A stretch of 64,000 nucleotides of DNA from Actinomadura syzygii (GCF_008085905.1 NZ_VSFF01000017.1:1-64000); one strand, 5' to 3'; shown: positions 42,788 through 51,967, counted from the first letter of the stretch. The notes: a model not told the origin generated them from the sequence alone. Translations and numbers: made by a program.

Positions 42788-44170
42788 TCAGGCGGCGTTC
42801 TCCGACACGGGCCGCTCCGCGTTCCGGTGCCCGGCGCCGTCGAGCGCGGCCAGCTCGAAGTCGGCGCGCGGCTGTTCGACGGTGGCGAGCGAGACGGTCT
42901 CGCGCTTGAGGAACAGCGCGAGCGTCCAGTCCGCGACGACGCGGATCTTGCGGTTCAGGGTCGGCACCATCGCGCCGTGGTAGCTGCGGTGGAAGAACCA
43001 CGCGGGCCAGCCCTTGAGCTTGATGCCGAGCGGGTTCGCGACGCCCTTGTGCAGGCCGAGGCCCGCGACCGTGCCGAGGTTGCCGTGCACGTACGGCTTG
43101 AGCGCCTTGCCGCGCAGCGACCGGACGATGTTGTCGCCGAGCAGCTTCGCCTGCCGGACGGCGTGCTGCGCGTTCGGCGGGCAGAACTCGCCGTCCTGCG
43201 TGAGGTCCGGGATGGCGGCGTTGTCGCCCGCGGTGAACGCCCGGACCAGGCCCTCGATGGTCAGGTACTCGGTGCCCCTGACGCGGCCCTTCTCGTCCAC
43301 GGGCAAGTCGCCGCGCCGGACGACGGGCGACGGCTTCACGCCCGCGTTCCACACGAGCGTCCCGGCCTGGAAGGCGCTGCCGTCCGACAGCTCGATCCGC
43401 CCGTCGACGGCGGAGACCAGGAGGGTCTTCATCTTCACGTCGATGCCGCGGCCGCGGAACTGCTCGGCCGTCCAGCGGCCCATCTCGGGGCCGACCTCGG
43501 GGAGGATCCGGTCGGTGGCCTCGACGAGCATGAACCGGAGGTCCTGCGGGGTGACCTTGCGCATGTACTTGGTGGCGTCGCGGGTCATGTCCTCGAGCTC
43601 GGCGATCGCCTCCACGCCCGCGAAGCCGCCGCCGACGAACACGAAGGTCAGCGCCTTGCGGCGCAGCTCGGCGTCGTCGGTCGACTCGGCGATCTCCAGC
43701 TGCTCCAGGACGTGGTTGCGCAGGTGGATGGCCTCGCCGACGGTCTTCAGGCTGATGCCGTTCTCGGCGAGCCCGGGGATCGGCAGCAGCCGCGGCACCG
43801 CGCCCGCCGCCATGACCAGGTAGTCGTAGTGGATCCGCTCCGGCGGCCCGGCGAGCGGCTGGACGATCGCCCACCCCTCGTCGTGGTTCAGCTCGGTGAC
43901 CCGCGCCTTGCGGACGGTGCACTTCGGCAGCACCCGGCGGAGCGGGACGACGACGTGCCGCGGGGAGATGTTCCCGGCCGCGGCCTCGGGAAGGAACGGC
44001 TGGTACGTCATGTACGAGTTCGGGTCCACGACGGTGACCTTGACCTCGCCGCGCTTCAGCTCGCGCTTGAGCTTCTTCTGCAGGCGGAGGGCGGTGTACA
44101 TGCCGACGTAGCCACCTCCCACGATCAGGATGTGGGGGGCGCCCGCGGCGTCCTCGACGGGCCTGGCCAT
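42788..44170 (-). CDS. ndh: Type-II NADH dehydrogenase (NDH-2)
   Basis: Membrane-bound, non-proton-pumping FAD enzyme passing electrons from NADH to menaquinone. 460 residues. The FAD Rossmann motif is VGGGYVGMYTALRLQ; the NAD-binding VFVGGGFAGVEAIAEL and the CPPNAQHAVRQAKLLGDNI-type quinone-side motif (here FCPPNAQHAVRQ) follow. The C-terminus carries an amphipathic region (WPAWFFHRSYHGAMVPTLNR). The ATG at 44170 is chosen because TTGGAGG lies six bases upstream; a TTG start four codons earlier is less likely. A perfect Rex box lies just upstream, so NADH/NAD+ ratio probably controls it. Confidence 0.9.
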   Translation of the reverse strand: MARPVEDAAGAPHILIVGGGYVGMYTALRLQKKLKRELKRGEVKVTVVDPNSYMTYQPFLPEAAAGNISPRHVVVPLRRVLPKCTVRKARVTELNHDEGWAIVQPLAGPPERIHYDYLVMAAGAVPRLLPIPGLAENGISLKTVGEAIHLRNHVLEQLEIAESTDDAELRRKALTFVFVGGGFAGVEAIAELEDMTRDATKYMRKVTPQDLRFMLVEATDRILPEVGPEMGRWTAEQFRGRGIDVKMKTLLVSAVDGRIELSDGSAFQAGTLVWNAGVKPSPVVRRGDLPVDEKGRVRGTEYLTIEGLVRAFTAGDNAAIPDLTQDGEFCPPNAQHAVRQAKLLGDNIVRSLRGKALKPYVHGNLGTVAGLGLHKGVANPLGIKLKGWPAWFFHRSYHGAMVPTLNRKIRVVADWTLALFLKRETVSLATVEQPRADFELAALDGAGHRNAERPVSENAA

Positions 44171-44193
44171 TGCGGCCTCCAAATGTCGCGGTC

Positions 44194-44217
44194 AGCTTGT
44201 GAAGACATTCACAAGCT
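44194..44217. promoter_or_regulatory. Rex (redox-sensing repressor) operator before ndh
   Basis: AGCTTGTGAA-GACA-TTCACAAGCT is a perfect 10-bp inverted repeat with a 4-base spacer. Its core TTGTGAA-N4-TTCACAA equals the established Rex consensus. It lies 24-47 bases before the ndh ATG, where bound Rex would block transcription until NADH rises. Confidence 0.92.
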
Positions 44218-44558
44218 ACCTGATGGAACGTCCCTCGCACCAATCAATAACCGGGGAAGAACGTCAGAACTTCCCGTCCTGGCAAACCTGGACGCCGATA
44301 ACGCTGTGAAACACGCCACTCCTTGTCGATTTCCGGGTGGAGGCGGCCTCCAGCGCACATGACCAAGCTCACAGCGTCCGCGCTCGGCAGACCACGCGCG
44401 GCCCGTCCGAACGACCCGTTCCACCCCCCGCGACGCCCTATCGTTGGGGCGGACGAGGGAAGGGGGCGCCGGGGCGGGACGCGCGCGGCCGACAGGCGGG
44501 CCTGGACGGCGGCGATCCGGCGGCGCGCGGCGTACGATCTCGCCCGGGAGCGAAATCG
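44218..44558. other. 341-base divergent region between ndh and the PEBP lipoprotein
   Basis: Holds the outer promoter side of ndh and the leader of the lipoprotein gene. A ribosome-site-like GGGAG lies at 44546-44550. It has no recognised RNA or ORF; overlapping open frames have no coding character. Confidence 0.45.
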
Positions 44559-45146
44559 ATGATGAGCAGAGACCGGCGTCCGATCAAGGCCGCGGCGGGC
44601 GCCCTCGCCCTCGCCGGGTCCCTCGGCGGCTGCGGGCTGATCGGCCAGCCCGAGAACAAGAGCGCCGAATTGTCCGAGTGGTTCACCGTGACCAGCCCGG
44701 TCTTCCGCGATGGGCGCGACTTGCCCCCGCGGTACGGCTGCAGGACGTACGCTGGCGGACAGGGCAGGACCCCGCCGCTGCGTTGGTCGGGCACCCCGGC
44801 CGGGACGAGGTCGTTCGCGATCGTCATGGACGACCCGGACGCGTCCGGCGGCGCCTACGTCCACTGGGTGATCGCGGGGATCGACGGCACCGTGAACGAG
44901 CTCGTCGAGGGTGCCCCGCTGGACAGGACCGTCGAGGGAACGACCACGGAGAAGAAGGTGGGCTACGCGCCGCCGTGCCCGCCCAAGGGAGAACGGCACC
45001 AGTACCGGTTCACCATCTACGCGCTGGACGATCCGGCGCCGTTCCAGAACGGGGCCGCACTGAAGGACTCGCTGCCCGCCATCGCCGAGCACACCATCGG
45101 GCGGGGACGGATCACCGGGAACTTCGGCGGCAAGCAGGCGCGTTGA
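44559..45146 (+). CDS. PEBP/RKIP-family lipoprotein (YbhB-like)
   Basis: 195 residues. The signal sequence ends in the lipobox LGGCG, so the mature protein should be lipid-anchored outside. The rest is a phosphatidylethanolamine-binding-protein fold: SEWFTVTSPVF, TPPLRWSGTPAGTRSFAIVM, the ligand-pocket DDPDASGGAYVHWVIAGID, and YAPPCPPKGERHQYRFTIYA. Two ATG codons (44559, 44562) are adjacent; the GGGAG eight bases upstream fits the first. Function of bacterial PEBP homologues is mostly unknown. Confidence 0.85.
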   Translation: MMSRDRRPIKAAAGALALAGSLGGCGLIGQPENKSAELSEWFTVTSPVFRDGRDLPPRYGCRTYAGGQGRTPPLRWSGTPAGTRSFAIVMDDPDASGGAYVHWVIAGIDGTVNELVEGAPLDRTVEGTTTEKKVGYAPPCPPKGERHQYRFTIYALDDPAPFQNGAALKDSLPAIAEHTIGRGRITGNFGGKQAR

Positions 45147-45412
45147 TCGTGGAGCGCGAACGCACGGTCAGCGCGGACCCCACGGGGGGCCGGAGCCGAC
45201 AGGGGTGTGCGGACGGGCCGGGCGGCCGGTCGGCACGCGCCGTGTGAGGGTTAAATGTGCGCGAAGGGTGTGACAACGGTCATAGCGGTCGGAGACAATC
45301 TGGCTGAGCCGGGGCGGCCGGCTCCCGGGACGAACCGGCCGCCGACGTCCACCGGCACGGACCCGCGGTCCGCGCCGGAGACTCTCGCCGGGCCAAGGCA
45401 TTGGGTGGTGGC

Positions 45413-47320
45413 ATGACTTCTTACATCGTGGTCTTCGGCCTCATTGTGGTCGTGGTCCTCGTGGTCGTCCTCGTGGCGCTCGGTCTGCGCGCCAGCAAGG
45501 CCGGACGCGACGACGACGACTGGATGGACGACGAGCCGAAGCAGCCGCGCGGCCGCAGAGGAGTCCCGCCGCCCGAGGACGCGGGCGGCCCGGACGAGTA
45601 CGGCGGCTACGGCGACGGCTACGACACCGGGTACGACGCGGGCTACGACCGGCACGGCGCGCCCGAGCCCGTCGCCGCGCCGGACCGCCGCGTCGCCGGC
45701 GGGCCGCTCGCCGCCCCGACGTCCGCTCCCGCCCCGCCGCGTCCGTCGGCCCCGGCCTCCGACGAGATGGAGGACGACGACTACTGGGCGACGATCACCT
45801 TCGACAAGCCCAAGTTCCCCTGGCAGCACGACGAGAACGGCGAGCGGCCGGGCGTCGACCCCGCCGCCGACCCGCTGAACGCGCAGGGCCCCGCCGACCA
45901 GCCGGTCGACCAGCCGGGCCCGCCGCACCCGAGCCTCACCCAGCCCGCCCTCACCCAGCCGGTCTCCATGAACGCCGACGGGCAGCCGCTCGGCATGGAC
46001 GGCCAGCCGCTCGGCATGGGCGGCGGCACCGGCCCGCAGCAGATGCCCGCGCCCGGCGGCTTCCAGGGCGGGTCCCCGTTCGCGGGCCACGACCCCGGCT
46101 CGACGGCGCTCGACCCCATCCCCACCGACCTCGGCCAGGGCATGCCCGGAGGCCAGCCGTCCTACGGCGGTCCCGGCGTCCCCGACCAGCAGGTGTACGG
46201 CGGGCAGGAGCCCCAGCCCGCGTACGGGGCGGCCGACTACGGGGGCGGCGAGCCGTCCTACGGAGGCGGCGGCCAGGACCAGGGCTACCAGGACCAGGGC
46301 TACTCCGACCAGCCCCAGTACGGCTCCCACGAACCGCCGTCCTACGGCGACTACTCCGACCCGCTCGGCGGACGCCCGCCCGCGAGTCCGCCTTCCAGCG
46401 GGCGCCCGGACGCCTTCGGGCCGTCGACCACGGGCCCGTCCACCACCGGACCCTCGACCACCGGCCCGTCGCCCGTCGGTCCGGGCGGGCCGCTCGGCGG
46501 CGACCCGCGCGTGTCCGACCCGCTCGGGCTGCCGCTCGGCCGTCCGGACGAGCCCGCCGCCCCGCCGCCCGCGCCCGCCGCACCGGCGGCCCCGGCGGCG
46601 CACGCCGGCGGCGGGTCCGACACCGACGGCCACAAGCTCCCGACCGTGGACGAGCTGCTCCAGCGCATCCAGAACGACCGGCAGCGGACGTCGGGTCCGT
46701 CCGACCCGGGCGGCTCCTACGGCGGCGGCTCCCTGAACGACCCGCTGGGCGACCCGCTCGGCACGGGGTCCTTCGGCGGCGGGTCCGGAGGCCCGGCCCC
46801 CGGCGGGAACACCGGGCCGTGGCCGTCTCCCGGGCAGTCGAGCGGCTACGACTCGGGAGGCGGCTCCGGGCTGCCGTCCGGGTCCGGGTACGACTCGGGG
46901 CTCGGCGCGCCGTCCGGCTACGGGCAGGGGCAGCAGAACGACGGCTACCCGACGGCCCCGGCCTACGGCGAGACGGCGTCGCCCCGCTACGACGACCCGC
47001 TCGGCGGCGGCCGCGACTCCTTCGGCGGGACGTACGGCGGCGCGGAGGGCGGCTCCGGCGGCGGCTCCAACACCGGCTCCGGCGGCGTCTACGGCGACTT
47101 CAGCGGCAGCAGCTACAACGGCGGCAACGACCCGCTGTCCGCCCCGCACGACCCGTCCGCCCAGGGCGGCTACCCCGACCCGAACGCCACCCAGGCGTAC
47201 CAGCAGGGCGGCTACTCCGGCGGCTACCAGCAGGGCGGCTACCAGCAGGGGCAGCAGAACGACAACTCCCAGTACGGCTCCCGCCCACCGGCGGACGACT
47301 GGGAGAACTACCGCCGCTGA
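45413..47320 (+). CDS. Single-span low-complexity protein with long disordered tail
   Basis: 635 residues. One N-terminal membrane span (SYIVVFGLIVVVVLVVVLVA) with the remaining 600 residues very rich in Gly, Pro, Ser, Tyr, Gln and Asp and predicted disordered. Local repeats include GPSTTGPSTTGPSTTGP near residues 343-360, and G-Y/Y-Q tracts (GGYSGGYQQGGYQQGQQ) at the C-terminus. A short ordered-looking helix is HKLPTVDELLQRIQNDRQRT near residue 408. The ATG at 45413 has GGGTGG upstream. A T-run terminator follows. No family recognised. Confidence 0.8.
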   Translation: MTSYIVVFGLIVVVVLVVVLVALGLRASKAGRDDDDWMDDEPKQPRGRRGVPPPEDAGGPDEYGGYGDGYDTGYDAGYDRHGAPEPVAAPDRRVAGGPLAAPTSAPAPPRPSAPASDEMEDDDYWATITFDKPKFPWQHDENGERPGVDPAADPLNAQGPADQPVDQPGPPHPSLTQPALTQPVSMNADGQPLGMDGQPLGMGGGTGPQQMPAPGGFQGGSPFAGHDPGSTALDPIPTDLGQGMPGGQPSYGGPGVPDQQVYGGQEPQPAYGAADYGGGEPSYGGGGQDQGYQDQGYSDQPQYGSHEPPSYGDYSDPLGGRPPASPPSSGRPDAFGPSTTGPSTTGPSTTGPSPVGPGGPLGGDPRVSDPLGLPLGRPDEPAAPPPAPAAPAAPAAHAGGGSDTDGHKLPTVDELLQRIQNDRQRTSGPSDPGGSYGGGSLNDPLGDPLGTGSFGGGSGGPAPGGNTGPWPSPGQSSGYDSGGGSGLPSGSGYDSGLGAPSGYGQGQQNDGYPTAPAYGETASPRYDDPLGGGRDSFGGTYGGAEGGSGGGSNTGSGGVYGDFSGSSYNGGNDPLSAPHDPSAQGGYPDPNATQAYQQGGYSGGYQQGGYQQGQQNDNSQYGSRPPADDWENYRR

Positions 47321-47332
47321 ACCACCCGCGTT

Positions 47333-47370
47333 CGAGGGCCGCCGGATCCGTCCGGCGGCCCTCGCGCTTT
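47333..47370 (+). terminator. Intrinsic terminator
   Basis: GAGGGCCGCCGGA (47333-47345), loop TCCG, TCCGGCGGCCCTC (47350-47362), then GCGCTTTT. It lies 12 bases after the low-complexity gene's stop. Confidence 0.88.
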
Positions 47371-47445
47371 TCCCGGCCGACCGTACTGGCCCGGTGACGG
47401 ACCTATGGCGGGTAGATCGCCGGGCATCCTGGTTATATACACGGA

Positions 47446-49725
47446 GTGACTTCAAAGCCACTCAGTGTTCCGTCTTCCTTCCGCCGTGATCTGCTCGCCT
47501 CGTTCGTCGTCTTCCTGGTCGCGATCCCCTTGTCGCTGGGCATCGCGGTCGCGGCGGGCGCGCCGGTCGAGGCCGGGCTGATCGCCGCCGCCGTCGGCGG
47601 GATCGTGGCCGGGACGCTCGGCGGGTCGCCGCTCCAGGTGAGCGGGCCCGCGGCCGGGCTCACGGTGATCGTCGCGGAGCTGGTGCAGACCTACGGCTGG
47701 CGCGCCACCTGCACGATCACGCTGCTCGGCGGGCTGCTGCAGATCGTCCTCGGCGCCTGCCGGGTCGCCCGCGCCGCGCTCGCCGTCTCCCCCGCCGTCG
47801 TGCACGGAATGCTCGCGGGCGCCGGCGTCGTGATCGTCCTGGCGCAGGCGCACGTGGTGCTCGGCGGCGGGCCGCAGGAGTCGGCGCTCGCCAACCTGCG
47901 GGAGCTGCCCGGCCAGCTCGCGCACCCGCACCCCGCTCCGGCGCTGCTCGGCGGGCTGACGGTGCTCGTCCTGCTGGCCTGGTCGCGGCTGCCGCGCGAC
48001 GGGCGGCTGCGGCTCGTGCCCGGGCCGCTCCCGGCCGTCGTCCTCGCCACGCTGGCCGCCTGGTCGCTCGGCTCGGACGCGCGCCGCGTCGACCTGCCGG
48101 ACACGCTGCTCGGCGGCTGGAGCGCGCCCGTCGCGCCGCACGGCTCGCTGCCCGGCGTCGTCGGCGCGGTCGTGTCCGTCGCGCTGGTCGCGGCGGTCGA
48201 GTCGCTGCTGTGCGGGGTGGCGATCGACCGGGCGCGGCCCGCCGGGGTCCCGCGCGCCGACCTCGACCGCGACCTCGTCGGCCAGGGCGCGGGCAACGCC
48301 GTGTCGGGGCTGCTCGGCGGGCTGCCGATCGCGGGCGTGATCGTGCGGAGCACCGCGAACCTGGAGGCCGGGGCGCGGTCGCGATGGTCGGCGGTGCTGC
48401 ACGGCGTGTGGGTGCTCGTCCTCGCGCTGGCCTGCGGGCCGCTGATCGAGCAGGTCCCGGTGGCCGCGCTCGCCGCGCTGCTGATCGTGCTCGGCGTCCG
48501 GCTGACCGACCTCGGACAAGTCCGCGACCTGCGGCACCACCGCGAGGCCCCGGCGTACTACGCGACCCTCGCCGGGGTGGTCCTGCTCGGGCTGGGCGAG
48601 GGCGTGCTGCTCGGCATCGGGATCATGGCGGTGCTGGCGCTGCGGCGGCTGACCCGGCTGTCGGTGCGCGCGGAGCGGCTCGTCCCCGCCCCGGACGACG
48701 GCCCCGCGCCGCTGCGCGCCCACGTCGTCGTGGAGGGGACACTGACCTTCCTCGGCGTCCCGAGGCTGACGCGCGTGCTGCAGGACGTCCCGCCCGGCGC
48801 GCACGTCGATCTGGACCTCGACGTGGACTTCATGGACCATGCCGCGTTCGACGCCGTCCACCGGTGGCGGCTGGCCCACGAACGGCAAGGTGGCAGGGTC
48901 GACATCGACGAGGTTCACGAGGCTTGGTATGAAAGAGCTGTGACAGGCGATATGTCCGCTCCACGTAAGCCGCCCTCGTCGTCCCGCTGGTGGGCCCCCT
49001 GGGCGAACCGGCGACGGCGCCCCCAGGCCGAGCTGGACGCCCCCGAGGTGTCCCCGGCCACGGTGCTGCTGAACGGCGTCCGCGAGTACCACGGCCGCAC
49101 GGCGCGGCTCGTCCGGCCGATCATGGCCGAGCTGGCGATGGCGCAGAAGCCCGAGCATCTGTTCATCACCTGCGTCGACTCGCGCATCGTGCCGAACATC
49201 ATCACCGCGAGCGGGCCCGGCGACCTGTTCATCAACCGGAACGTGGGGGCGCTCGTCCCCCGGCACGGCTCCCGGACGCCGGACGACTCCGTCGCCGCGA
49301 CCGTCGAGTACGCGACCAACGTCCTCGACATCCGGACGATCACCGTCTGCGGCCACTCCAACTGCGGCGCCATGGCCGCGCTCCTCGCGGGCGGGACGGA
49401 GGTCGAGCACCTGACGGGGCTGTCGCGCTGGCTCAAGCACGGCAACCACAGCCTCGCCCGCTTCCTCGCCGAGGAGCCGTCCGGCACGGACGAGCCGCCG
49501 CTGACCCGGCTCTGCAAGATCAACGTGATGCAGCAGCTCGACAACCTGCTCACCTACCCGTGGCTGCGGGCACGGGTGGAGGCCGGGGAGATCGAGCTGG
49601 TCGGGCTCTACCTCGACCTCCAGTCCGCCAAGGTCGAGATGTTCGACCGGGCGCGGGGGGCGTTCGTCCCCGTCCCGGACGAGCCCGTCCCGGACGCGGC
49701 GCCCCACTCCTGGACCATCGGCTAG
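47446..49725 (+). CDS. SulP anion transporter fused to beta-carbonic anhydrase
   Basis: 759 residues in one chain. Residues 1-about 420 form a SulP/SLC26 carrier (FVVFLVAIPLSLGIAVAAGA, LGGSPLQVSGPAAGLTVIV, GNAVSGLLGGLPIAGVIVRS). A STAS-like segment follows (VDLDLDVDFMDHAAFDAVHR). From about 525 comes a beta-carbonic anhydrase with zinc ligands and the active Asp-Arg pair in CVDSRIVPN and VCGHSNCGAM. The expected role is bicarbonate uptake coupled to CO2/HCO3- exchange at the inner face. GTG start at 47446; no strong ribosome site. Similar SulP-CA fusions are known in actinobacteria and other phyla. Confidence 0.93.
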   Translation: MTSKPLSVPSSFRRDLLASFVVFLVAIPLSLGIAVAAGAPVEAGLIAAAVGGIVAGTLGGSPLQVSGPAAGLTVIVAELVQTYGWRATCTITLLGGLLQIVLGACRVARAALAVSPAVVHGMLAGAGVVIVLAQAHVVLGGGPQESALANLRELPGQLAHPHPAPALLGGLTVLVLLAWSRLPRDGRLRLVPGPLPAVVLATLAAWSLGSDARRVDLPDTLLGGWSAPVAPHGSLPGVVGAVVSVALVAAVESLLCGVAIDRARPAGVPRADLDRDLVGQGAGNAVSGLLGGLPIAGVIVRSTANLEAGARSRWSAVLHGVWVLVLALACGPLIEQVPVAALAALLIVLGVRLTDLGQVRDLRHHREAPAYYATLAGVVLLGLGEGVLLGIGIMAVLALRRLTRLSVRAERLVPAPDDGPAPLRAHVVVEGTLTFLGVPRLTRVLQDVPPGAHVDLDLDVDFMDHAAFDAVHRWRLAHERQGGRVDIDEVHEAWYERAVTGDMSAPRKPPSSSRWWAPWANRRRRPQAELDAPEVSPATVLLNGVREYHGRTARLVRPIMAELAMAQKPEHLFITCVDSRIVPNIITASGPGDLFINRNVGALVPRHGSRTPDDSVAATVEYATNVLDIRTITVCGHSNCGAMAALLAGGTEVEHLTGLSRWLKHGNHSLARFLAEEPSGTDEPPLTRLCKINVMQQLDNLLTYPWLRARVEAGEIELVGLYLDLQSAKVEMFDRARGAFVPVPDEPVPDAAPHSWTIG

Positions 49726-49762
49726 AAGGCGTCGGCCCAGTCGATCGGCTGGGCCGAAGCAT

Positions 49763-49813
49763 GGGTTGGGGAGAAGCGCGGGTTGGGGAGAAGCGCGGGT
49801 TGGGGAGAAGCGT
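49763..49813. repeat. Three tandem 17-bp repeats
   Basis: GGGTTGGGGAGAAGCGC occurs at 49763-49779 and 49780-49796, and once more at 49797-49813 ending in T. Non-coding, G-rich, between the transporter gene and a convergent small membrane gene. The four short G-runs per two units could allow a G-quadruplex (inference). Confidence 0.85.
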
Positions 49814-49865
49814 GGGATCGTCCCTCCGCCCGGACGACCCCACGCGCTCGGCGACGGTCTGCGGT

Positions 49866-50090
49866 TCAGTGCGGCGAGCCGGGGGACGGCGACGTCCCGG
49901 CCAGCTCGCCGTCGCGCTGCGCGGTGTCGCGGACGTACATCCCCGTCACCCGGCGCGCGCGCCGCGCGCGCCGGTCGGACGCCGGCAGGAACAGCGCGTC
50001 GCGCCGGCTGGCGCGCGAGAAGTCCCACAGGTAGACGAGTCCCGCCAGCCCCCCGGCGAGCACGAGGGCCACGAACACGATGACGAACAT
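49866..50090 (-). CDS. Small single-span membrane protein
   Basis: 74 residues: span FVIVFVALVLAGGLAGLVYL at the N-terminus, then a strongly basic cytoplasmic segment (RASRRDALF, RRARRARRVTG) and a Gly/Ser/Pro tail. The ATG at 50090 follows GAGAGGAGCGCAG, a good ribosome site, which supports a real gene. No family recognised. Confidence 0.65.
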   Translation of the reverse strand: MFVIVFVALVLAGGLAGLVYLWDFSRASRRDALFLPASDRRARRARRVTGMYVRDTAQRDGELAGTSPSPGSPH

Positions 50091-50318
50091 CTGCGCTCCT
50101 CTCGACGGGGCACAGCACCCGGCCCCGCCGTCGTCACCGATCAGGGCGATCAGCTCTTACCTGGACGGTAAGCGCACCGTTTCATCCGTTCTGTGTCGCG
50201 TGCCCCAATCCAGTCGCGTCGTACGCCCCTCCCTCACGTCCCCACCGGAGCGCGGGCGCGGGCGCGGGTATGAGCGGATGCCGTGAGCCAGATCCCGTGA
50301 GCCGCCGCCGCGGGGTCG

Positions 50319-50963
50319 CTAGCAGCTCTTCCACGCGAGGCGGTAGACCGTGCTGCCGCCGTCGCCGCTGTTCATGGAGACGGAGCTGACCTTCGTCCCG
50401 TCCGAGGCCCCCATGTCGACGCGCAGTTCCGTGTTGACGTTGAAATTACGCTCCACACCGCACGGTTTCCACACGAAGTTGCTCTCCGGAATCACGTCGG
50501 TGAACTTGAAATTGCTACTGGGGCCGGACAGTTCGGCGGAGCGGCCCTCCGTCTGCTGGGCGCCCTGGAAATAGTAGCTGGACTTGTAGGTGGCCTTCGC
50601 ACCGGTTTGCAGGCTGGCATGGATGCCGTGGTCAATCCCGGAGACGGCGTAGGTGAAGCCCTCCGGGACGCGAATTCTCAGATTCAGCTGGCAGTTCCTG
50701 CGGGCGTCCGTCGGTTTGGACGACCCGCCCGCCTGGGCCGTGAAAGCGGTGTATCCGATGCCGAACGCCCCGGCGTCCGGCGACAGGGTGGCCGAGGTCG
50801 TGCCGACCGCGCAGCCGGAGCCGTTGGTGGTCACGATGTCGATCGTGACACCGCTCGGGCCCGCGGCGGGCGTCCGCGTGGACGCCGCGGCCGAGGGGAC
50901 GAGACCCGAGGTCAGGGCGAGCGCCGCGGCGGACGCGGCGGAAATGGCGATCCCTTTACGCAT
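50319..50963 (-). CDS. DUF4360 secreted protein
   Basis: 214 residues with a Sec signal (MRKGIAISAASAAALALTSG, cleavage near AAAST). The mature region matches DUF4360 secreted proteins of actinomycetes and fungi: GSGCAVGTTSATLSPDAGAF, PTDARRNCQLNLRIRVPEGF, TYAVSGIDHG and a C-terminal CGVERNFNVNTELRV ... AWKSC. Four Cys could form two disulfides. ATG at 50963 behind GAAGAGGGAATCAC. Function unknown. Confidence 0.87.
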   Translation of the reverse strand: MRKGIAISAASAAALALTSGLVPSAAASTRTPAAGPSGVTIDIVTTNGSGCAVGTTSATLSPDAGAFGIGYTAFTAQAGGSSKPTDARRNCQLNLRIRVPEGFTYAVSGIDHGIHASLQTGAKATYKSSYYFQGAQQTEGRSAELSGPSSNFKFTDVIPESNFVWKPCGVERNFNVNTELRVDMGASDGTKVSSVSMNSGDGGSTVYRLAWKSC

Positions 50964-51145
50964 GTGATTCCCTCTTCACGGAATGTGGTCGATTTTCTTC
51001 GACGGCCGAAGAGGCGTGCGCCCGGGAATCGGATTCCCAGGCGCACGTCAATGAACACGGATCCAGGATCTTGACGGAGGTTAACCAGGGCTCAGGGGCC
51101 TGTCAATCGCCGATTTTCAACTTTCAACGGCGCCCGTTAAACCAT

Positions 51146-51967
51146 TCAGTTCTTGACGGCGATGCCGCCGTGAATGGTGACCTGCGGGTCGTCCAGCCGG
51201 GACGACTCCTCGTCGGGGTGCCAGCGGTGAACGGGGACGACGCCCGGGTCGAGGATTTCAAGGCCGTTGAAGAAGGTCTCCACCTCCGGCTTGGTACGCG
51301 CCACGGTCGGGATGCCGTGCGCGTTGTAGGCGGCCACGCCCGCGGCCACCACCTCGGGATTGTTGTCCAGCGTGGTCGTGGACAGCGCGAGGACGCTGCC
51401 CGGGGCGAGCGGGGCCATGAGGTGATCGATGATCCGCCGTACCTCGGCGTCGTCGATGATGAAATGCAGGATGGCGATGAGGCTCAGCGCGACGGGCTGG
51501 CTCAGGTCCAGATATTCGCGCAGTTGGTCGGACTCTAGAATCGCGTCGGGATTCCGGAAATCGGCGTCGAGATAACCCGTCCTGCCCTCGCGGGAGCTCG
51601 TCAGCAGGGCCCGCGCGTGGACGAGCACGATCGGGTCGTTGTCGACGTAGACGATCCGCGACTCGGGCGCGACGCCCTGCACGACTTCGTGCAGGTTCGG
51701 GGACGTGGGCAGTCCGGTGCCGATGTCGAGGAACTGCCGGATGCCGCGTTCGGCGGCCAGGTGATGGACCATCCGCGCCATGAACTTGCGGTTCGCGCGC
51801 ATGGACACCGGGAGGTTGGGCCAGTCCGCGACGATGTTCCCCGCCGCCGCGCGGTCGGCCGGATAGTTGTCCTTGCCGCCGAGAAGGTAGTCGTAGATCC
51901 GGGCCGAATGCGGGATGTCGGTCTGCAGATCCAGCTCACGCCTGGTCACATCTGTCCCCTGGTCCAT
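51146..51967 (-). CDS. PF04672-type SAM-dependent methyltransferase
   Basis: 273 residues, a family (formerly DUF574) expanded in actinomycetes. Signature IPHSARIYDYLLGGKDNYPA, the SAM-binding QFLDIGTGLPTSPNLHEV, VYVDNDPIVLVHARALL and LSLIAILHFIIDD. The target is unknown. The ATG at 51967 has no clear ribosome site; a GTG six codons later (51949) is preceded by AGGGGAC at good spacing and may be the true start. It stands alone upstream of rnpB's 3' end. Confidence 0.88.
   Translation of the reverse strand: MDQGTDVTRRELDLQTDIPHSARIYDYLLGGKDNYPADRAAAGNIVADWPNLPVSMRANRKFMARMVHHLAAERGIRQFLDIGTGLPTSPNLHEVVQGVAPESRIVYVDNDPIVLVHARALLTSSREGRTGYLDADFRNPDAILESDQLREYLDLSQPVALSLIAILHFIIDDAEVRRIIDHLMAPLAPGSVLALSTTTLDNNPEVVAAGVAAYNAHGIPTVARTKPEVETFFNGLEILDPGVVPVHRWHPDEESSRLDDPQVTIHGGIAVKN

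Noticed and set aside
39486..44243. One continuous minus-strand frame covering the SARP gene and the ndh locus
   Set aside because: The 5' part is a shadow of ndh in another frame; the SARP begins at the GTG at 42716 with its winged-helix domain.
46400..46480. Repeat array as CRISPR
   Set aside because: Short in-frame codon repeats (GPSTT units) inside a coding region with no spacers and no cas genes.
49763..49813. CRISPR or DnaA-box array
   Set aside because: Units are directly adjacent without spacers and do not resemble TTGTCCACA.
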